Positions 1 through 12,300 of a stretch of DNA of 64,000 nucleotides are shown piece after piece. Source of the stretch: Asterias rubens (lineage: Eukaryota; Echinodermata; Asteroidea; Forcipulatida; Asteriidae); NCBI RefSeq assembly GCF_902459465.1, contig NC_047068.1:21103195-21167194 (forward strand). The letters run 5' to 3'. Position numbers and translations under genes: made by a program. Numbering within the stretch: the stretch's first letter is position 1; each line of letters starts with the position of its first letter. The notes beneath the pieces are model-generated. The model was not told the DNA's origin, ran no database searches, and saw only the letters and a program-made list of their open reading frames with translations.

Positions 1-537
1 ATGCAAAAAAAGTTAACGTCCCGATGTTTCGACCCTATCAGAGTATTCTCAAAGAAATTTTGTACATAGTACCAAAACAACAAAACCACAAGGGAAACTG
101 GCAGGGTTAAGTTTGAATAATTTTCGATTTTGAACAAAGACAAATCACAAGAGTGGGATTTGAACCTGCGACTTCCGGATTAGTGTGTCGGCACTTTACG
201 AACTGTGCCAGCAAATGTAAAAAAATAGTAAATGTTCTGTTATTCTTCTTTTACCTGCTTTGACCCAAAAACGTTGGCAATGTTCTCCTTGAGTAGAGTA
301 TTTCCACTGGTTGACATGACAGGGGAACGTTTCCTTTAAATAAAAACATTTACAACTAACAATCAAGACATTTAAAAAAAGAAAACCACAAAAACTTTTG
401 CAAATCAGTCCTTCTCCACAAAACCAGGATGGCGAACTCAAACATAATATTTCCTGAGGTATATATGGCTATTCAAGTTGCAGTTTGTCAAAACAAGAGA
501 GAATGTCCAGTTGCATAATAAAGATCTAAAGACTTAC
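1..537. other. PMS2 intron sequence with tRNA-like SINE fragment
   Basis: No coding exon of PMS2 is recognisable left of 538; the next exon probably lies outside the window. A tRNA-derived SINE remnant lies on the minus strand at about 150-215: the reverse complement carries GGTTCAAATCCC (B box). Confidence 0.45.
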
Positions 538-3500
538 CCCTGGCCTATCTGATTGGTGCATGTTAGCTTCACCCCTGAACTGATGATCCCATAAGCTTGA
601 AGCAACTGTGCCATCTTAGTGAACTCCTTCAGGAAAGAAGAAACAGGACAACTGTTAGCAAACAAGTCTTAGGCTGTATCCAAATTGGCAACTCACAGCA
701 ACAACTACGACAGTTGCTAAGGCAGCTCTATACTTCAATGCAGCCGTTGCGATAGCCCAAGCTGTAGCCGCAAATTCAAACACGGCCTTGCGCTTAACTT
801 TAGACTTCCATTACAGTTCTTCAGAGAGCAGTTGTTGAGAGTGAGTTTAATAAACTGTACATAGCTGCAATCTTTTCTTGCTTTGCATTTATTGCTTCCC
901 ATAGTTTACTGACCGTGGTTGGCAAAAACTTGTACTGTGATGTTGCAACAGAAAGGTCTACATATTCTCCCACATTTCTACATTTGTGAGAGTAATTGCT
1001 GTGGGTACCGTGAGTTAACTTGAGGCCTGATTACCTGCAGGTTAACATTAACAAAACACACTACATGTACATGTACCTTCTTGAGATTCCTTAGGAACTC
1101 CTTGTGCCGGACTGGTAGTGTTGAGAAGAGATTTTGAAGGGTGACTGTTGTGCCATGCTGGATAAAGATAAAAATAAGAACACCAACTCAAGTGTGAGCC
1201 TTTAAGTAGTGAGAACCAAATAAATCAAGGTCTAATATTTTCTTATATAAGAACATAGAACATTCGCATAGAAACTAACAAATCGCATCCCCTTAAGGTT
1301 ACCCCTGGATGCCGCTTCCCAGGTTGTACTATAATCTAATTGGTTGTATGGCTTCTGGACTGGCACCCCGAACAAAGATATTGACACAATAGGGAAACCG
1401 CCAGCAAAGGGCTTGATAGCTCAGACGGTTGAGCGCTGGCATTTTAATCCAGAGGTCATTGGTTCAAATGCCACTCTCTTCAAGTTGATTTTTTTTTTTC
1501 AACCCCAAATCAAATAAGAAAATTTCCTGATACATGTAATTAACCTTAGTAGGGAATGATTCTTTGGAATGCATTACTCATAAATGACTCACATACAAAC
1601 TGGAATTTAATTACCTGTCTTGGGCAGGGTGTCTGCTTGACCAGTCTGCCGTCATGATCATACTCCAACCTGGTACCCACAGCAGCTGACTCATGGCAGG
1701 TAACCACTATCATGTTACTGTAGTAGGAAGCAATCAAACAACACACGCTACATGTACATTTATCATGGTTTCACTATCAGTCTGCTCATGCGTTGTCCAT
1801 AATGCATAGCGAAGTCCTTATAATAAAAGAACACACCGAGCAATGCACATATTCTTCAGGGATAATACAGTATGCAAAACCGATACATAAATTATCTGCG
1901 GTGCTTGACATGTACTTTAATTTTTTACACGTACGCTCTATGCACAATGCAACGAACACATGGGTTTCCGGCTGTACGCATCCACTTGCATATTTCTAGC
2001 CAATGAAAGCTTTGGGTTTGAAGTGCAGTTCCTGTCTTTATCATTGTGTATAAAGACAAGGGACCAGTCTATCATTGTACATACCTGAGAGCACAAAGAG
2101 AGCTGAGGGCTTCCCCTCTAAACCCAAAGGTATCAACACTGCTTAGGTCAGAAAAGTCTCTCAGCTTAGAGGTGTGATGTTTCAATGCTAATAAAACAGA
2201 ACAAAACAAAAACATTATAACAGGAACACATAGTGTAAGGCAGAGGGGTCAGGGGTGTCTCGTGCTATTTTGACACCCAATTTCAGATTTGGCCACCCTG
2301 TCTTATCTCTCATTTATAGTTTAATGTATTATAAGTGACAATTTGGTAAGCAGAGAATGGTGATCACATAGAGAATGGTGATCACATACATGTAAGCACA
2401 TAACTTCGCCCCTCTTCGATCATGACAACACTGCCCCTTTAAGACTGTGTGCAATAGATCCTCAAGATGACAGCCATTCTGTCTCAATCCCTACAACCTG
2501 CAGTGCTGCAGCTAAATCCAATTTAGTCCACTAAGGGCGAGCAGCTCAACAAAATCATTGATGTTTAGATATAGAGCTAGCATTGCTGCAATCTGGGGGA
2601 AATCTGTGCTGGGCAGCAAAGTGTCCTTTGCTCAGAGTGACGGGCAAATTTGTTAGTTCTGGGCAGAATCAACATATGTGTTTACATTAAACCAACTGCT
2701 TGTTTCAATCAATGCTTTCACCTATTTGAATTTAATTTAGATGATGACAATCTTGTGCTTTGACGAGTTGATTGATTGCCTTCTTCAAACTTCATCCACA
2801 TAATGTCAGTGTTCTGCTAGGGTTTTGTTGTTTGCTAAACACACAAACTTTACAGTTATGGTGATATATGGGGTCTATTCTTAGTAAAGCATCACTTCTC
2901 TGTATTATTAATGTTAGTCTGTGATGTGCCAGTTTGAAAAAAACCAATTGAAAAGCAAGAAAGCCAATGTCTTGTTTATTAAAAAATACAATCTAATCAG
3001 TATCTTACTAAGTCCCTGGAAGTTGTTGTTCTCAACTCCTGAACCATTGTCTATAACCTCCAATACTTCTGAGCCATAATCTTTCAGACGGATATCTGCC
3101 AAAAAAAATTAAAAATATTATTGGTTTCATAACTTCCATAACTTATATTTCTGTATAAATGTATTATACTAAGCGCCCTATGAGTACCTTGTTGGTATGT
3201 GCGCTATACATGTATTTACTTTGATATTGTTTATTATTATTATCCAAAATAAGTAAAACTTAACCCCGTCATAGACAAGGCCACTTTCAATTTTAATCAA
3301 CTTCTTATTACCAAGAATCAGCAACCTAAATATCATCTGTCAATCAAAACCTTTATGAACTCAATCTACGATAATAAATGAGCACTGAGCAACGCAGACC
3401 TGCCAGAATCGAATTTTGATCCAGGTGCTGAAATTACAAGAAAATTTTAAAACAAGCTTAGAATTTCACAAACAGCACATCTATGTATATAGAGCACACT

Positions 3501-4934
3501 GCATATCATTCATGATGGCTGATGACAGTTCTTTCAAAACAGATGAACTTCTTTACGCTCTGATATCTTCTATTGGAATTTGTGGAGTAGTGGGCAACAT
3601 TTTGGTATGTGTGACTGTAAGTAACATGTTCACGAAGACACTGCACAACCTGACCAACCACATGATACTGAACCTAGCTGTTGCAGATGCACTGGTGTGT
3701 GTAGCTGGCTCCTTAACTCCGCTTGTACCCCATTGTCAGCGCGGTACAAGTATCACTTTGAACACGGAAGAACTTAAGACATGTGGCCACTACAACGGAA
3801 TCAAATGGGTTCATTATTACCTCATGAACTGCTTCTGTGCTCAGTCTGTATTCAGCCTGACACTGGCAACCTTTGAGCGGTTTATCGGAATCACCCAACC
3901 TCTGCAGTATCTTAGCTTCTTCACACAGAGAAAGATTACGCTGTTGTTACTGGCCACATGGGTGATCCCATTCATTTTGGAGATGCCCCGTGTCCTTTAT
4001 CACACCACCACTTACCCAAATATACAGAAAACAGAACCAATCGTATTTGGCATCATATCAGCTACAACATTCCTCCTTCCGGTCACCGCCATGATTCGGA
4101 TGTACACCAAAATCCTGACTAACCTCAAACGAGGAGCCAGAAACCTAGAGGTGCAAGGAATCCGTGGACCGCCGCAGCAGCTGCACAGAGCTCACAAAAA
4201 AGTAACTAGTGCTCTGGCTGTCATCACTGTTGCTTTTTTCATCCTCAAGTTGCCTGGTAAGCTATGGATCACCGTGGTGGAATCCATACCTTATCCTGTG
4301 CCATTTGCTGGTCTCGTGGGGAAAGTTTTCATGATGTTGACGCTGATGAATTCCGCTATAAACCCTGTCTTGTACGGCTTTAAGTACCAACAGCTTCGGG
4401 TAGCTTTCAAGTCGATGCTGTGCAGATGGTGTAATCACTTGAGAAAGCCAAATCGAGTTGATCCTAGTGTAATAACTCTTCAATCTCTGGCTACTAAGGT
4501 AATTACTCTTCAATCTTTTGACACTGATCTTGAAACAATCTGACCAGCTCTTCAAATCTTGCATTTATGGAGGGAGGGAAATCAAGTCGAACTGGATGTA
4601 GTCGTGCAGCAAGGTTGTGGGTCGAATCTCCCCGGCTAATCGCTGATTTCACAATGAATAGAATAACTATTGTCATCTAGCACCTGAATGTTTGTGTGAG
4701 AAAGATTGGCTGTTGCCAGATTTGGCGCTTATCCCCTTGTGGGAGTTTCCTAAGTTCCCTTGAAAAAAAGAAACAAAGAAACAAAAACCATTTCCTACCT
4801 ATATTTGTGGCTCCAGCATCCAGTGAGTTCTCCACCAGTTCCTTGATGGCTGTGGCTAGATTAAGGACCACCTGACCTGAGCATATCCTATGAACAGACT
4901 GTCTGTCAATGGCTTTAACACTGCCAGCCATCAT
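538..4934 (-). CDS. PMS2: Mismatch repair endonuclease PMS2, N-terminal part (gene continues off left edge)
   Basis: PMS2 pairs with MLH1 to form MutL-alpha, which nicks DNA during mismatch repair in the nucleus. Six coding exons are visible on the minus strand: 4934-4799 (exon begins at 4954), 3095-3009, 2187-2085, 1717-1615, 1157-1077 and 626-538, about 199 codons, all with GT/AG sites and matching phases. They encode the GHKL ATPase domain: [14 protein letters not shown] (motif I, about residues 32-45), DNGSGVE (motif II), and [15 protein letters not shown] (motif III), then the segment around [12 protein letters not shown]. The start is the first of two ATGs ([13 protein letters not shown]); splicing to a 5' untranslated exon ending at 5968 brings an in-frame TAA upstream, so this start is well supported. 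It lacks the first short coding exon I recall in vertebrate PMS2. The MLH1-binding C-terminus lies outside the window. A GPCR gene sits in the first coding intron on the other strand. Confidence 0.95.
1406..1500 (+). repeat. tRNA-derived SINE (A and B boxes) in PMS2 intron
   Basis: The stretch has a tRNA-like TAGCTCAGACGGTTGAGC (A box region) and GGTTCAAATGCC (B box) followed by a T-rich run. Same family as the copy at 12838. The cloverleaf is degenerate, so this is a SINE head rather than a working tRNA gene. Confidence 0.55.
3512..4543 (+). CDS. Intronless rhodopsin-class G protein-coupled receptor, 343 aa, nested in a PMS2 intron
   Basis: A seven-helix class A receptor, presumably at the plasma membrane; ligand unknown. 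Landmarks: GNILVC in TM1, LNLAVADAL in TM2, ERF in place of DRY at the end of TM3, the TM4 tryptophan (ATWVIPF), a proline in TM6 ([10 protein letters not shown], lacking the usual CWxP tryptophan) and [10 protein letters not shown] (NPxxY) in TM7, followed by a short cysteine-bearing tail (MLCRWC). A cysteine is present before TM3 (KTCGHYNG) but the TM4-TM5 loop has none, so the usual disulfide seems absent. The ATG at 3512 (MMADDSSF) is chosen; the frame is open further upstream to 3416 but only with a TTG. The C-terminus repeats VITLQS twice. It lies wholly in the 1.7-kb PMS2 intron (3096-4798) on the opposite strand. Subfamily not assignable by eye; an echinoderm orphan receptor is likely. 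Confidence 0.85.
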   Translation: MMADDSSFKTDELLYALISSIGICGVVGNILVCVTVSNMFTKTLHNLTNHMILNLAVADALVCVAGSLTPLVPHCQRGTSITLNTEELKTCGHYNGIKWVHYYLMNCFCAQSVFSLTLATFERFIGITQPLQYLSFFTQRKITLLLLATWVIPFILEMPRVLYHTTTYPNIQKTEPIVFGIISATTFLLPVTAMIRMYTKILTNLKRGARNLEVQGIRGPPQQLHRAHKKVTSALAVITVAFFILKLPGKLWITVVESIPYPVPFAGLVGKVFMMLTLMNSAINPVLYGFKYQQLRVAFKSMLCRWCNHLRKPNRVDPSVITLQSLATKVITLQSFDTDLETI

Positions 4935-5099
4935 CTTGAAACTACGTCTGAAATCTGGGTATAAACAAAGAAGAAAACAATATGAAAACCTATGACTTTG
5001 AGTAATATATTTGGTTTGCGGCAACAATATGTCACAATGTGTATTATACAAACTTGCTTGGAAGATTGAAACTTGTCTGGCTCACTCATAATCATATTC

Positions 5100-6318
5100 T
5101 ACTAGCTAGTACTACTACTAGTAGTACTAGTAGTTCTAGCACAGAGCAGATTTTTTGAGAGACTTCTAAGTTCTGAAAGACGGGATTGCGGGATTTATAT
5201 ATCATGTTCTTGACTTAACTGTTTTCATTGAATGTCTGATTCATCGTGAGACTATTGGCAGTGCTTAATAATCCATTTATGCAAATTTAAAGGAACACGT
5301 TGCCTTGGATCGGTCGAGTTGGTCTTTGAAAAGCGTTTGTAACCGCTTGTTATAAAATGCATAGAAAGTTGTTGTAAATACTATATAATAACCACCACGT
5401 TTAACTCAACTCAACTAGCGGGACATGCTTGTTAAAAACATTGTGTGAGTGTGACCCTGTTTTGACCATCCAAATCCAAGGCCTAAGCTGCAGTGCAAAT
5501 TGCTATGATTGATTGCAATTATCATTTTAACCTATCTAAGTAAGGAAGATGATGCACCTAACTGCACCCGACACAGTATCCATGTTGTCTCAAGCCAACC
5601 AATGCGCACACTACAGAGTGTACGTATAGAATACATCTTCAATTATTTGAAGGCTGCACTTTATCATGGGGAAAACGAAGACGATGATGATGGACTGATT
5701 TAGTTAGTGTTTAGTTAGGTACGTTAATATTACTGTGTTAGTATTTAGTGTAGTAATACTGTAGTAAACACTAACAGTGACAGTCACTGACAAGTCCGCT
5801 AGTACGTAGTGCTAGTAGTAGTAATCGAGCCTACAACATGTACATGACATCTAAAAAACTTTATATTGACAAACATTGTTACAAACAATTTAACAAAAAA
5901 ATCATATCAATCATTATCAATCGAAACAAAAATTATGTTTTGTTTATCACTTAAGCAAGCCACTTACCGTTCTCAAGCTTTCGATCAATTCTTTTTTAGT
6001 TGTTAAACACAAAACACTGTAAACAGAAACACAGTACACTTTTTAGCAGCACCGCTGCGCATGCACTGTGTGTGTGATCTAGCAGCAGTCGACAAAATGT
6101 TTTTGCCTTTTCCCGGGAGTCCTCGTTCTACATATGTAATACTAATTACTTTAATTAGAAATAATAAACATTTTAATTTACGTATAATGGATGTGTTTTA
6201 ATTTTTTATTTATGAAATATTTAGAATTCAAAAATATGTTTTGAATGATATTGAATAAACATTTTAAATTATATTAATAGTATATTAAAAGTGTTGACAG
6301 TGCCGGATCAAATTAAAG
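5100..6318. promoter_or_regulatory. Head-to-head intergenic/5' region between PMS2 and ASPSCR1, likely bidirectional promoter
   Basis: PMS2 is transcribed leftward from an untranslated exon ending at 5968, and ASPSCR1 begins rightward at 6319, leaving roughly 250-300 bp for a shared promoter. CTGCGCATGCAC at 6056-6067 resembles the NRF1 palindrome common in such housekeeping gene pairs. No TATA box is obvious. The part from 5100 to 5960 is PMS2 5' intron: it holds a palindromic ACTAGTAGTACTAG stretch near 5110-5140, a TTAA-flanked repeat beginning near 5287, and an inverted repeat of TAGTGTTTA near 5705-5785. Confidence 0.45.
5968..6050 (-). other. PMS2: Probable 5' untranslated exon of PMS2
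   Basis: On the minus strand a strong donor (CG|GTAAGTG) lies at 5967/5966, and the next acceptor downstream is the one at 4956/4955 in front of the PMS2 start codon. Joining them gives an in-frame TAA upstream of MMAGS, as expected for a 5'UTR. The upstream limit (transcription start) is a guess; only the 3' border at 5968 is visible in sequence. Confidence 0.5.
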
Positions 6319-9300
6319 ATGGCAGCCACCGTGAACGTTTTATTGCCAACCGGCCGTCGACAAAATGTGAAAGTAACTCCAAATACACGAATTCTAGTGG
6401 TAAGAAAACACACTGTACTTGCTAAACTACTCAAGTTATGTTCCCTGTTTTATTTTGATGATTATATATTTTTCTTTAGGTACAACTTACAAGAAAGTTC
6501 AAAGAAACTTGCAAACATTTATTGCCCATTCATCGTTCGTTGATTTTCGTAGACTGACTTTGTCACTGTCACTGTCAGTGACAAGTGGAGACAAAAATAT
6601 GTCACCTACTTCTTGTAACCTAAAGCGGGGGAGTCCGGGTGCGCTTATGACCGTACCTTTATATAAACAATTCTTTACAATTACTTGGATGATGGCATGC
6701 ATGCTGTCGCATGCACATAATTCTGTATGATAAGCAGAGCCATTGGGATTGATTTTTGAATGAATGAGAATGGGCGAAGTTTTATTTGATTTTTGTTGAG
6801 AAAACAAATAGGGCCTGTCACATAATTTAATCTTGTAGGCCTAATTTATCAACTTGAACTGTCCTAATTTAATTTACTTACGCCTTCACGTTGTGATTTT
6901 TGCAAATAGAATTGTATGCGATTGCAAATGTAAATAAAGCTCAATAAATAAACGTTGCAACTCTGCTGGGTGCAGAGTTTGCGAGGTGCCGAAGTGTCCG
7001 GTATTCATCTAAATTACTAATGTTTTGAAAAGTTTTCGCAATTTTTTACATAATTTCTTTTCCCATTTTTTTTAAAAAGGTAATTGAAAATGTCTGCAGC
7101 AAGATAGGTGTCAATCCCGATGAGTACAATTTGAAGTAAGTACAATGGTAGAGTTGGAATTTCACTGGAATATGTTTTCAACTAAATACTGGAACAAAAA
7201 ATATTTCACAAATTGGTTTAAATTGTCTTCAAAAAAACTTTTATGGTGAGGTTTATTGAAGCTGTGGAAGTGCCATCCAATATTTTTTAGTCCCTGAGAT
7301 AATTTTCTGCAGGATGATGACTTCTTGAAAGTAGAATGTTGACGACATCTTGAAAGTTGGATGTTGTCTTCCCAAGATAGTTTATTTTGGGTTCTTGACA
7401 CATTCTAGATGTTACAGATCATCCCATGATGAATTATCTCGGGAGCCAGCATTCTTCATTCTAGATCTTGACATCAAGAGATTGTTTATCTGGGATGTCA
7501 ACATTTTACTTTTCTGAAGTCACCATGAATGAAATACATCAAACACATTAATGTAACAGTTTTTAATGAAAAGTTTTAAATTGTGTATGTTATTCTCCTT
7601 ACAAATAGGTGGTGTTTATTTGTTTTACATTTATTCATCTTTTTTTTCTCATAATGTATTGTAGCTTTAACGTTTCTGTTTTTTGTTTTCCCCTTCATAA
7701 GGCCTATTGCCTTGTTTTGTATTTGCTGTACTTTTTACTGTTTTGGTCAAATAAATAATAATAAAAAGTGTAAAACAAGGCTTAATTAAGGCTTTTTAAC
7801 CATTCAGCAAATATCTATGCAGTTATATGTAGTGTCCGATCTGGCATACTTTGATTTCATTACCTGTGAATGGGGTGGGGGAGGGGGTAACTGAGTTTCA
7901 TTCACAGGAGGAGGTGGCAAGGTGCCCCTGGTTTCAATCGGTTTGGGTCAACAGCCCAAATCAGTTGAGTGAGCCTTCACCTTGAAGTGGCCCTCTGTTC
8001 TTGTGAGTTGAGCGATACCTCAAAGAAAAATCATGAAAATGAAATACTGAGTTTTTCAGGGCTCAATATTGGCAATAAAATCACACAAGTAGGATTGCGG
8101 AATTATGGTTTAACATGGTTTTACTTTTCTATAGGCATCATCATGGCATACTGGACCCACAACTTTCTGTTCGCTATGCCAACCTACCCAACAACTGTAA
8201 GCTAGAGCTGGTCAAGGCGGACAGACCAAGAACTGAATCCACCGTGGTCATCGCTCTGCAGACCGAGTCTGGACAGAGGCTACAGAATGAGTTTGTTCCC
8301 TCAGTCTCGCTCTGGGATGTACTGCTGCACATTGAATCCAAGGACAGGTACCAGACTTAAAGATTTGGGTCCTAAACCTGTTAGTACTCACTAGTCTGTT
8401 TAGGCTTAATAGATGTTATCGTCAGCTCAGGACTGTCAAGTAGTTTGTATGGATTTCATCAAAATTGCTTTTACATTTTTTGGGCTTCTGGTAAATGCAA
8501 ATTAGTGAGAGAGGTCTTTGGCTCTTTAGCTGGTCACCAAAACATGGAAGGAGAAATAGGGGAATTCAAAAGCACTGCTATACAAATGTAGTTGCCAGGG
8601 GCATCCTGGTGCTTGAAGATGATATCCCAAACTAATGAGGGATAGATATAGTGGGCAAATCTCAAAATGATTTTGACCTTGGTCGGCAAGAGAGAGACAG
8701 AGAGAGAGGGGTCTTCAAAGTAATGGCTGGCAAAAAGAAACATTTGGTTTTCTTGGAAAAACATGTAATTATGGATTTGATTAATTGTTTCAAACTTCAT
8801 ATTTGTTTTAAACCTTTTGATTGTTTTGTTTATTGAATTTCAATACTGACCTTATAGCACTTAAAGATAGGCTCATAAAAGTAAAAAAGGGGAAAAGTTT
8901 TTAAGCAAGTAAAAAGGGAAACGTTTTAGGCATCTTTCCTTGAGGGAGGACTCACATTTGAGGCACGTTCTTGGCACAAAAGAACATTTCTATGAGCAAT
9001 AGAGCATTTCACTTGACTGCATCATTGTGCAGAGGTATGGGAGCAATCCTACACAAGTTTGAATATTCCAATAGAGTATTCAGAGGGTCCCGTGATGGAA
9101 CAGTCTATGTTTTCTCGCTGGAATGCTCACTCGATCTAATTTGAACGTTCCTACCAGTCCTACCATTCAGACCTGTACTTGCATTGATTATATAAGCACA
9201 CATGTACATTATATTTTGTGTTTCTTATCTTGTTGTACAGTGCTTATGCTGGCAAGTTGGCTTCTTCCTCCCAGTCAGATGATGCAGGGAAGATCATACA

Positions 9301-12300
9301 TCCAGTTTGTGTTTATATGAGACAAGAGGTATTGTTCCAAGCCTTGTCCTTCCCAAAGTTTTTTAATAGGCAGGGTGTACTTTTGGTATTGCCAAAGACC
9401 AATTGTGTACCTTCACTTGGTGTATCCTAACGTGCATAAATTAACAAACCTGTGAAAATTGGGGATCACAAAATAAGGGAAAAAAAGGAGAGCTTGGATT
9501 CATTTTTCTTTTCCATTTTTCTTTTCCACACTTCTTTCCCTTCTCCGCTCCCCATTTCCCATCCTTTCACATTGTTGCACCTTACCTGTAGGTCAGTTCT
9601 CGAACAACATCTTAAAATTTAGTACATCTGCATTGTGAGAAGTCTAATGAATTGTAGTCTTATAAATCTCATGAATGATTTGAGGTTGAATAAAGAAAAA
9701 TTTACCAGATCAGGATTTAAACCAAGACCTCTGCCGACGCTCTACCAACTGAGCTCCATAGCTGTATGTTGGCGGTCTCTCTATTTTGTCAATGTCTTTG
9801 TTCTGGGGTGCTAGTCAGAAGTCGTACCACCGTTAACTGCTGTGTAGCCAGGGATCACACTCAAGTTTATGATACAACCTGGGAATATAGGATAGATGTC
9901 TTGCCACAGTTAAAATTAAAACCCAATAATGAAAGTGTGAATCTTGTAAGAAGAACCTTTTGACATTGATTTAACTAACATCTTGTAATTTTTACATCTC
10001 TCAGGTCGTTGGTGAGGCCTGGCTCAGAGCCACAACTCTTAGATCCCTGGGACTGACTGGAGGCAAAGCAGCTATAAGGTAAGATTGCCATCTGGTTTGT
10101 TTCTTGGTATTGTTTACTTGTGATGAAATTTGAATAGACCGAGGACACTGGACATCTTTAGGCCTTGTTAAACTGTTGCTTAGGCTTATTAAGCCTCTGT
10201 CAGTCATGTCAGTTATTGAGAAAATGTGCACTATACTATACAGGGCTTCAGTCAGATGGACAATGATTAAGCTTTGGTTTTTGATCCATTCCAGAAAAAA
10301 ACAAGGTTTCAAAGAGCCTTTAGGATATTTACCAAGCAAGAAGCTTTTGTCCTGGAATGGGCCCAATTTTATAAAGCTGCTTAAGCACAAACATGACTTA
10401 ACTTGATTAAGGCAACCAGCCTTACCTGTACCTTGTCCCATGTACATTTTGCGACTGGTATCCTGCACATTTCTGTTAAGAAGAAATTGTTAAGCATTAT
10501 TTTCTGTTTAAATCCCTTTTTAAGTTTGACCCTGATGTCTTGACATAAAAATCACTGAAGTGATCAACTGAATGTTTATTGTGAAATATGATATTTCTGA
10601 TACTTAAGTTCTCATACTGATCAATCTTAATTTCTCAGGGTAATACATAGAGCGATGGAGCTCCCAGCCCCACCTGTCACACCATCAACAAAACCAATAT
10701 CCCCACCAGCTAAAGTTGAGACACAAACGGAACCACTAGCTCAAGTATCTCATGAACAGCCCATATCTAAAAAGAGGGGTGTTGATGGAAGTAAACCAGC
10801 AGAGGATCAAAGGCCACAAAATGTTTCAGCCTCCTCTGAAACATCAATAAAAAACAGTGATTCAAGTCAAGGTGTGGGTGGTGAGTCAAACAAGCAGGCA
10901 GAACAATCTGCAACTTCTGATGAGCCCATGGAGGTCAAGGAATCCACAAGCACAAATCAGAGTTTCCCTGAGAAGCCTGGCAAGAGTTTGGATGACGGCA
11001 CGGGGGCTCGGCAAAAGCAAAACCAAACAGCCACTCAAATGGAAGTTGCAAAGTTACAAGATACCAGAGATATTGTGCTGAGTCCAGAATTGGAACAGGT
11101 GAGGATTCAGGAATAGGTCAAATTCAAATTTAGAAGTAGGGTCAAACTTTGGTAATTACTTCGAAAACAGATTGTGCAATTTCTATCTGAAAGCTTGATC
11201 GATGGTAAGCACCCTGTGAAACTATTTCGTCTGAAATGCCCCTGTTAATTAGAAATCTACAAAAACAGTGAAGCAGAGAAATAATTTATATTAGGAATTA
11301 ATCATTTCTCAGATTTCAGAGATGCAGTGAGTACATGTTGTCACATGGAATAACGCATTTATTGTGACAGTTTTTTGCTGTTTTCTCAGCAAGTAGACAC
11401 AGTTGTCAGCTGAAACTTTCACAACTGACTTTAGTTGTATCTGTCTTTGTGTTTTTTCGCCTATAAATAAGCATTATGTTACAAATCCAAATGTTGTCCT
11501 TGTTTTTTATTGATATCAAGAAGATCAATGAGGGGTAAAAGTGTGGAAGTTTCTTCAGGAGCTGGCCATTATGCAAAAAAAAATAAAAAATAAATACAGA
11601 GTAAACCAAAAACGTACAAACATACTAAAAGGTGTAGTACATTGGTTACAAGGGGTATAGAACACTGATTGTTTATACAGGTATAGTTCATTGCTACCCT
11701 AAAATAAACAGATTTTGTAGAAAAGAATTATCAACCAGAATTTTGTTGTTTTTCTCCAATTGTAGCGAGCTAATCAAATGGGTGCAGCCATAGCTGATGC
11801 CATTTTACAGCACCGTACGGAGCAACAACTAAGCCAGCTCAAACAAGCATGGTCAACTCAACCACAAAGACAACCGGTCTTTACAGATTTCAAGGTAAAA
11901 CAAAACACCTACATTTGTTGGTCAAGATTTTACACTGGAAAATGAGGTTAAAGTGGCATGGCCCCATTTTTGCAAAATTTGTGTACTATTAATAATTTTT
12001 ATAAGCACTTTTTTAACCTTGGTTAAAGACTCTGCTAGGGTCGAAATGTCAGGCCTTAAAATATTTGAAAACTTTTTTGAGCGAGAATTTTTCTCTGAAC
12101 AAATCTTGATAGATGATGCTTTTCAAAACCTAAAACCTGCAAAAACTTGACATGTGCCATAGTTACATAATATGTAACTTGCAAAATTGTTTCCAAGTAC
12201 ATGGCAGAATGAAGCGTTTTAATGTGGGATCCCGAAAATTATGTTTTTAGTTTTTAATTGACAACCACCCATCGTTGGCGGTGTATTTGTGCAATACCTT

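Noticed and set aside
3416-3511. N-terminal 32-residue extension of the GPCR
   Set aside because: It would start with TTG and has no signal-like or receptor-like content; the ATG at 3512 gives a normal short N-terminus.
10001-10468. 155-codon minus-strand frame in an ASPSCR1 intron/exon
   Set aside because: Overlaps a real ASPSCR1 exon on the other strand, contains the dispersed AGCTGCTTAAGCAC repeat, and has no family features.
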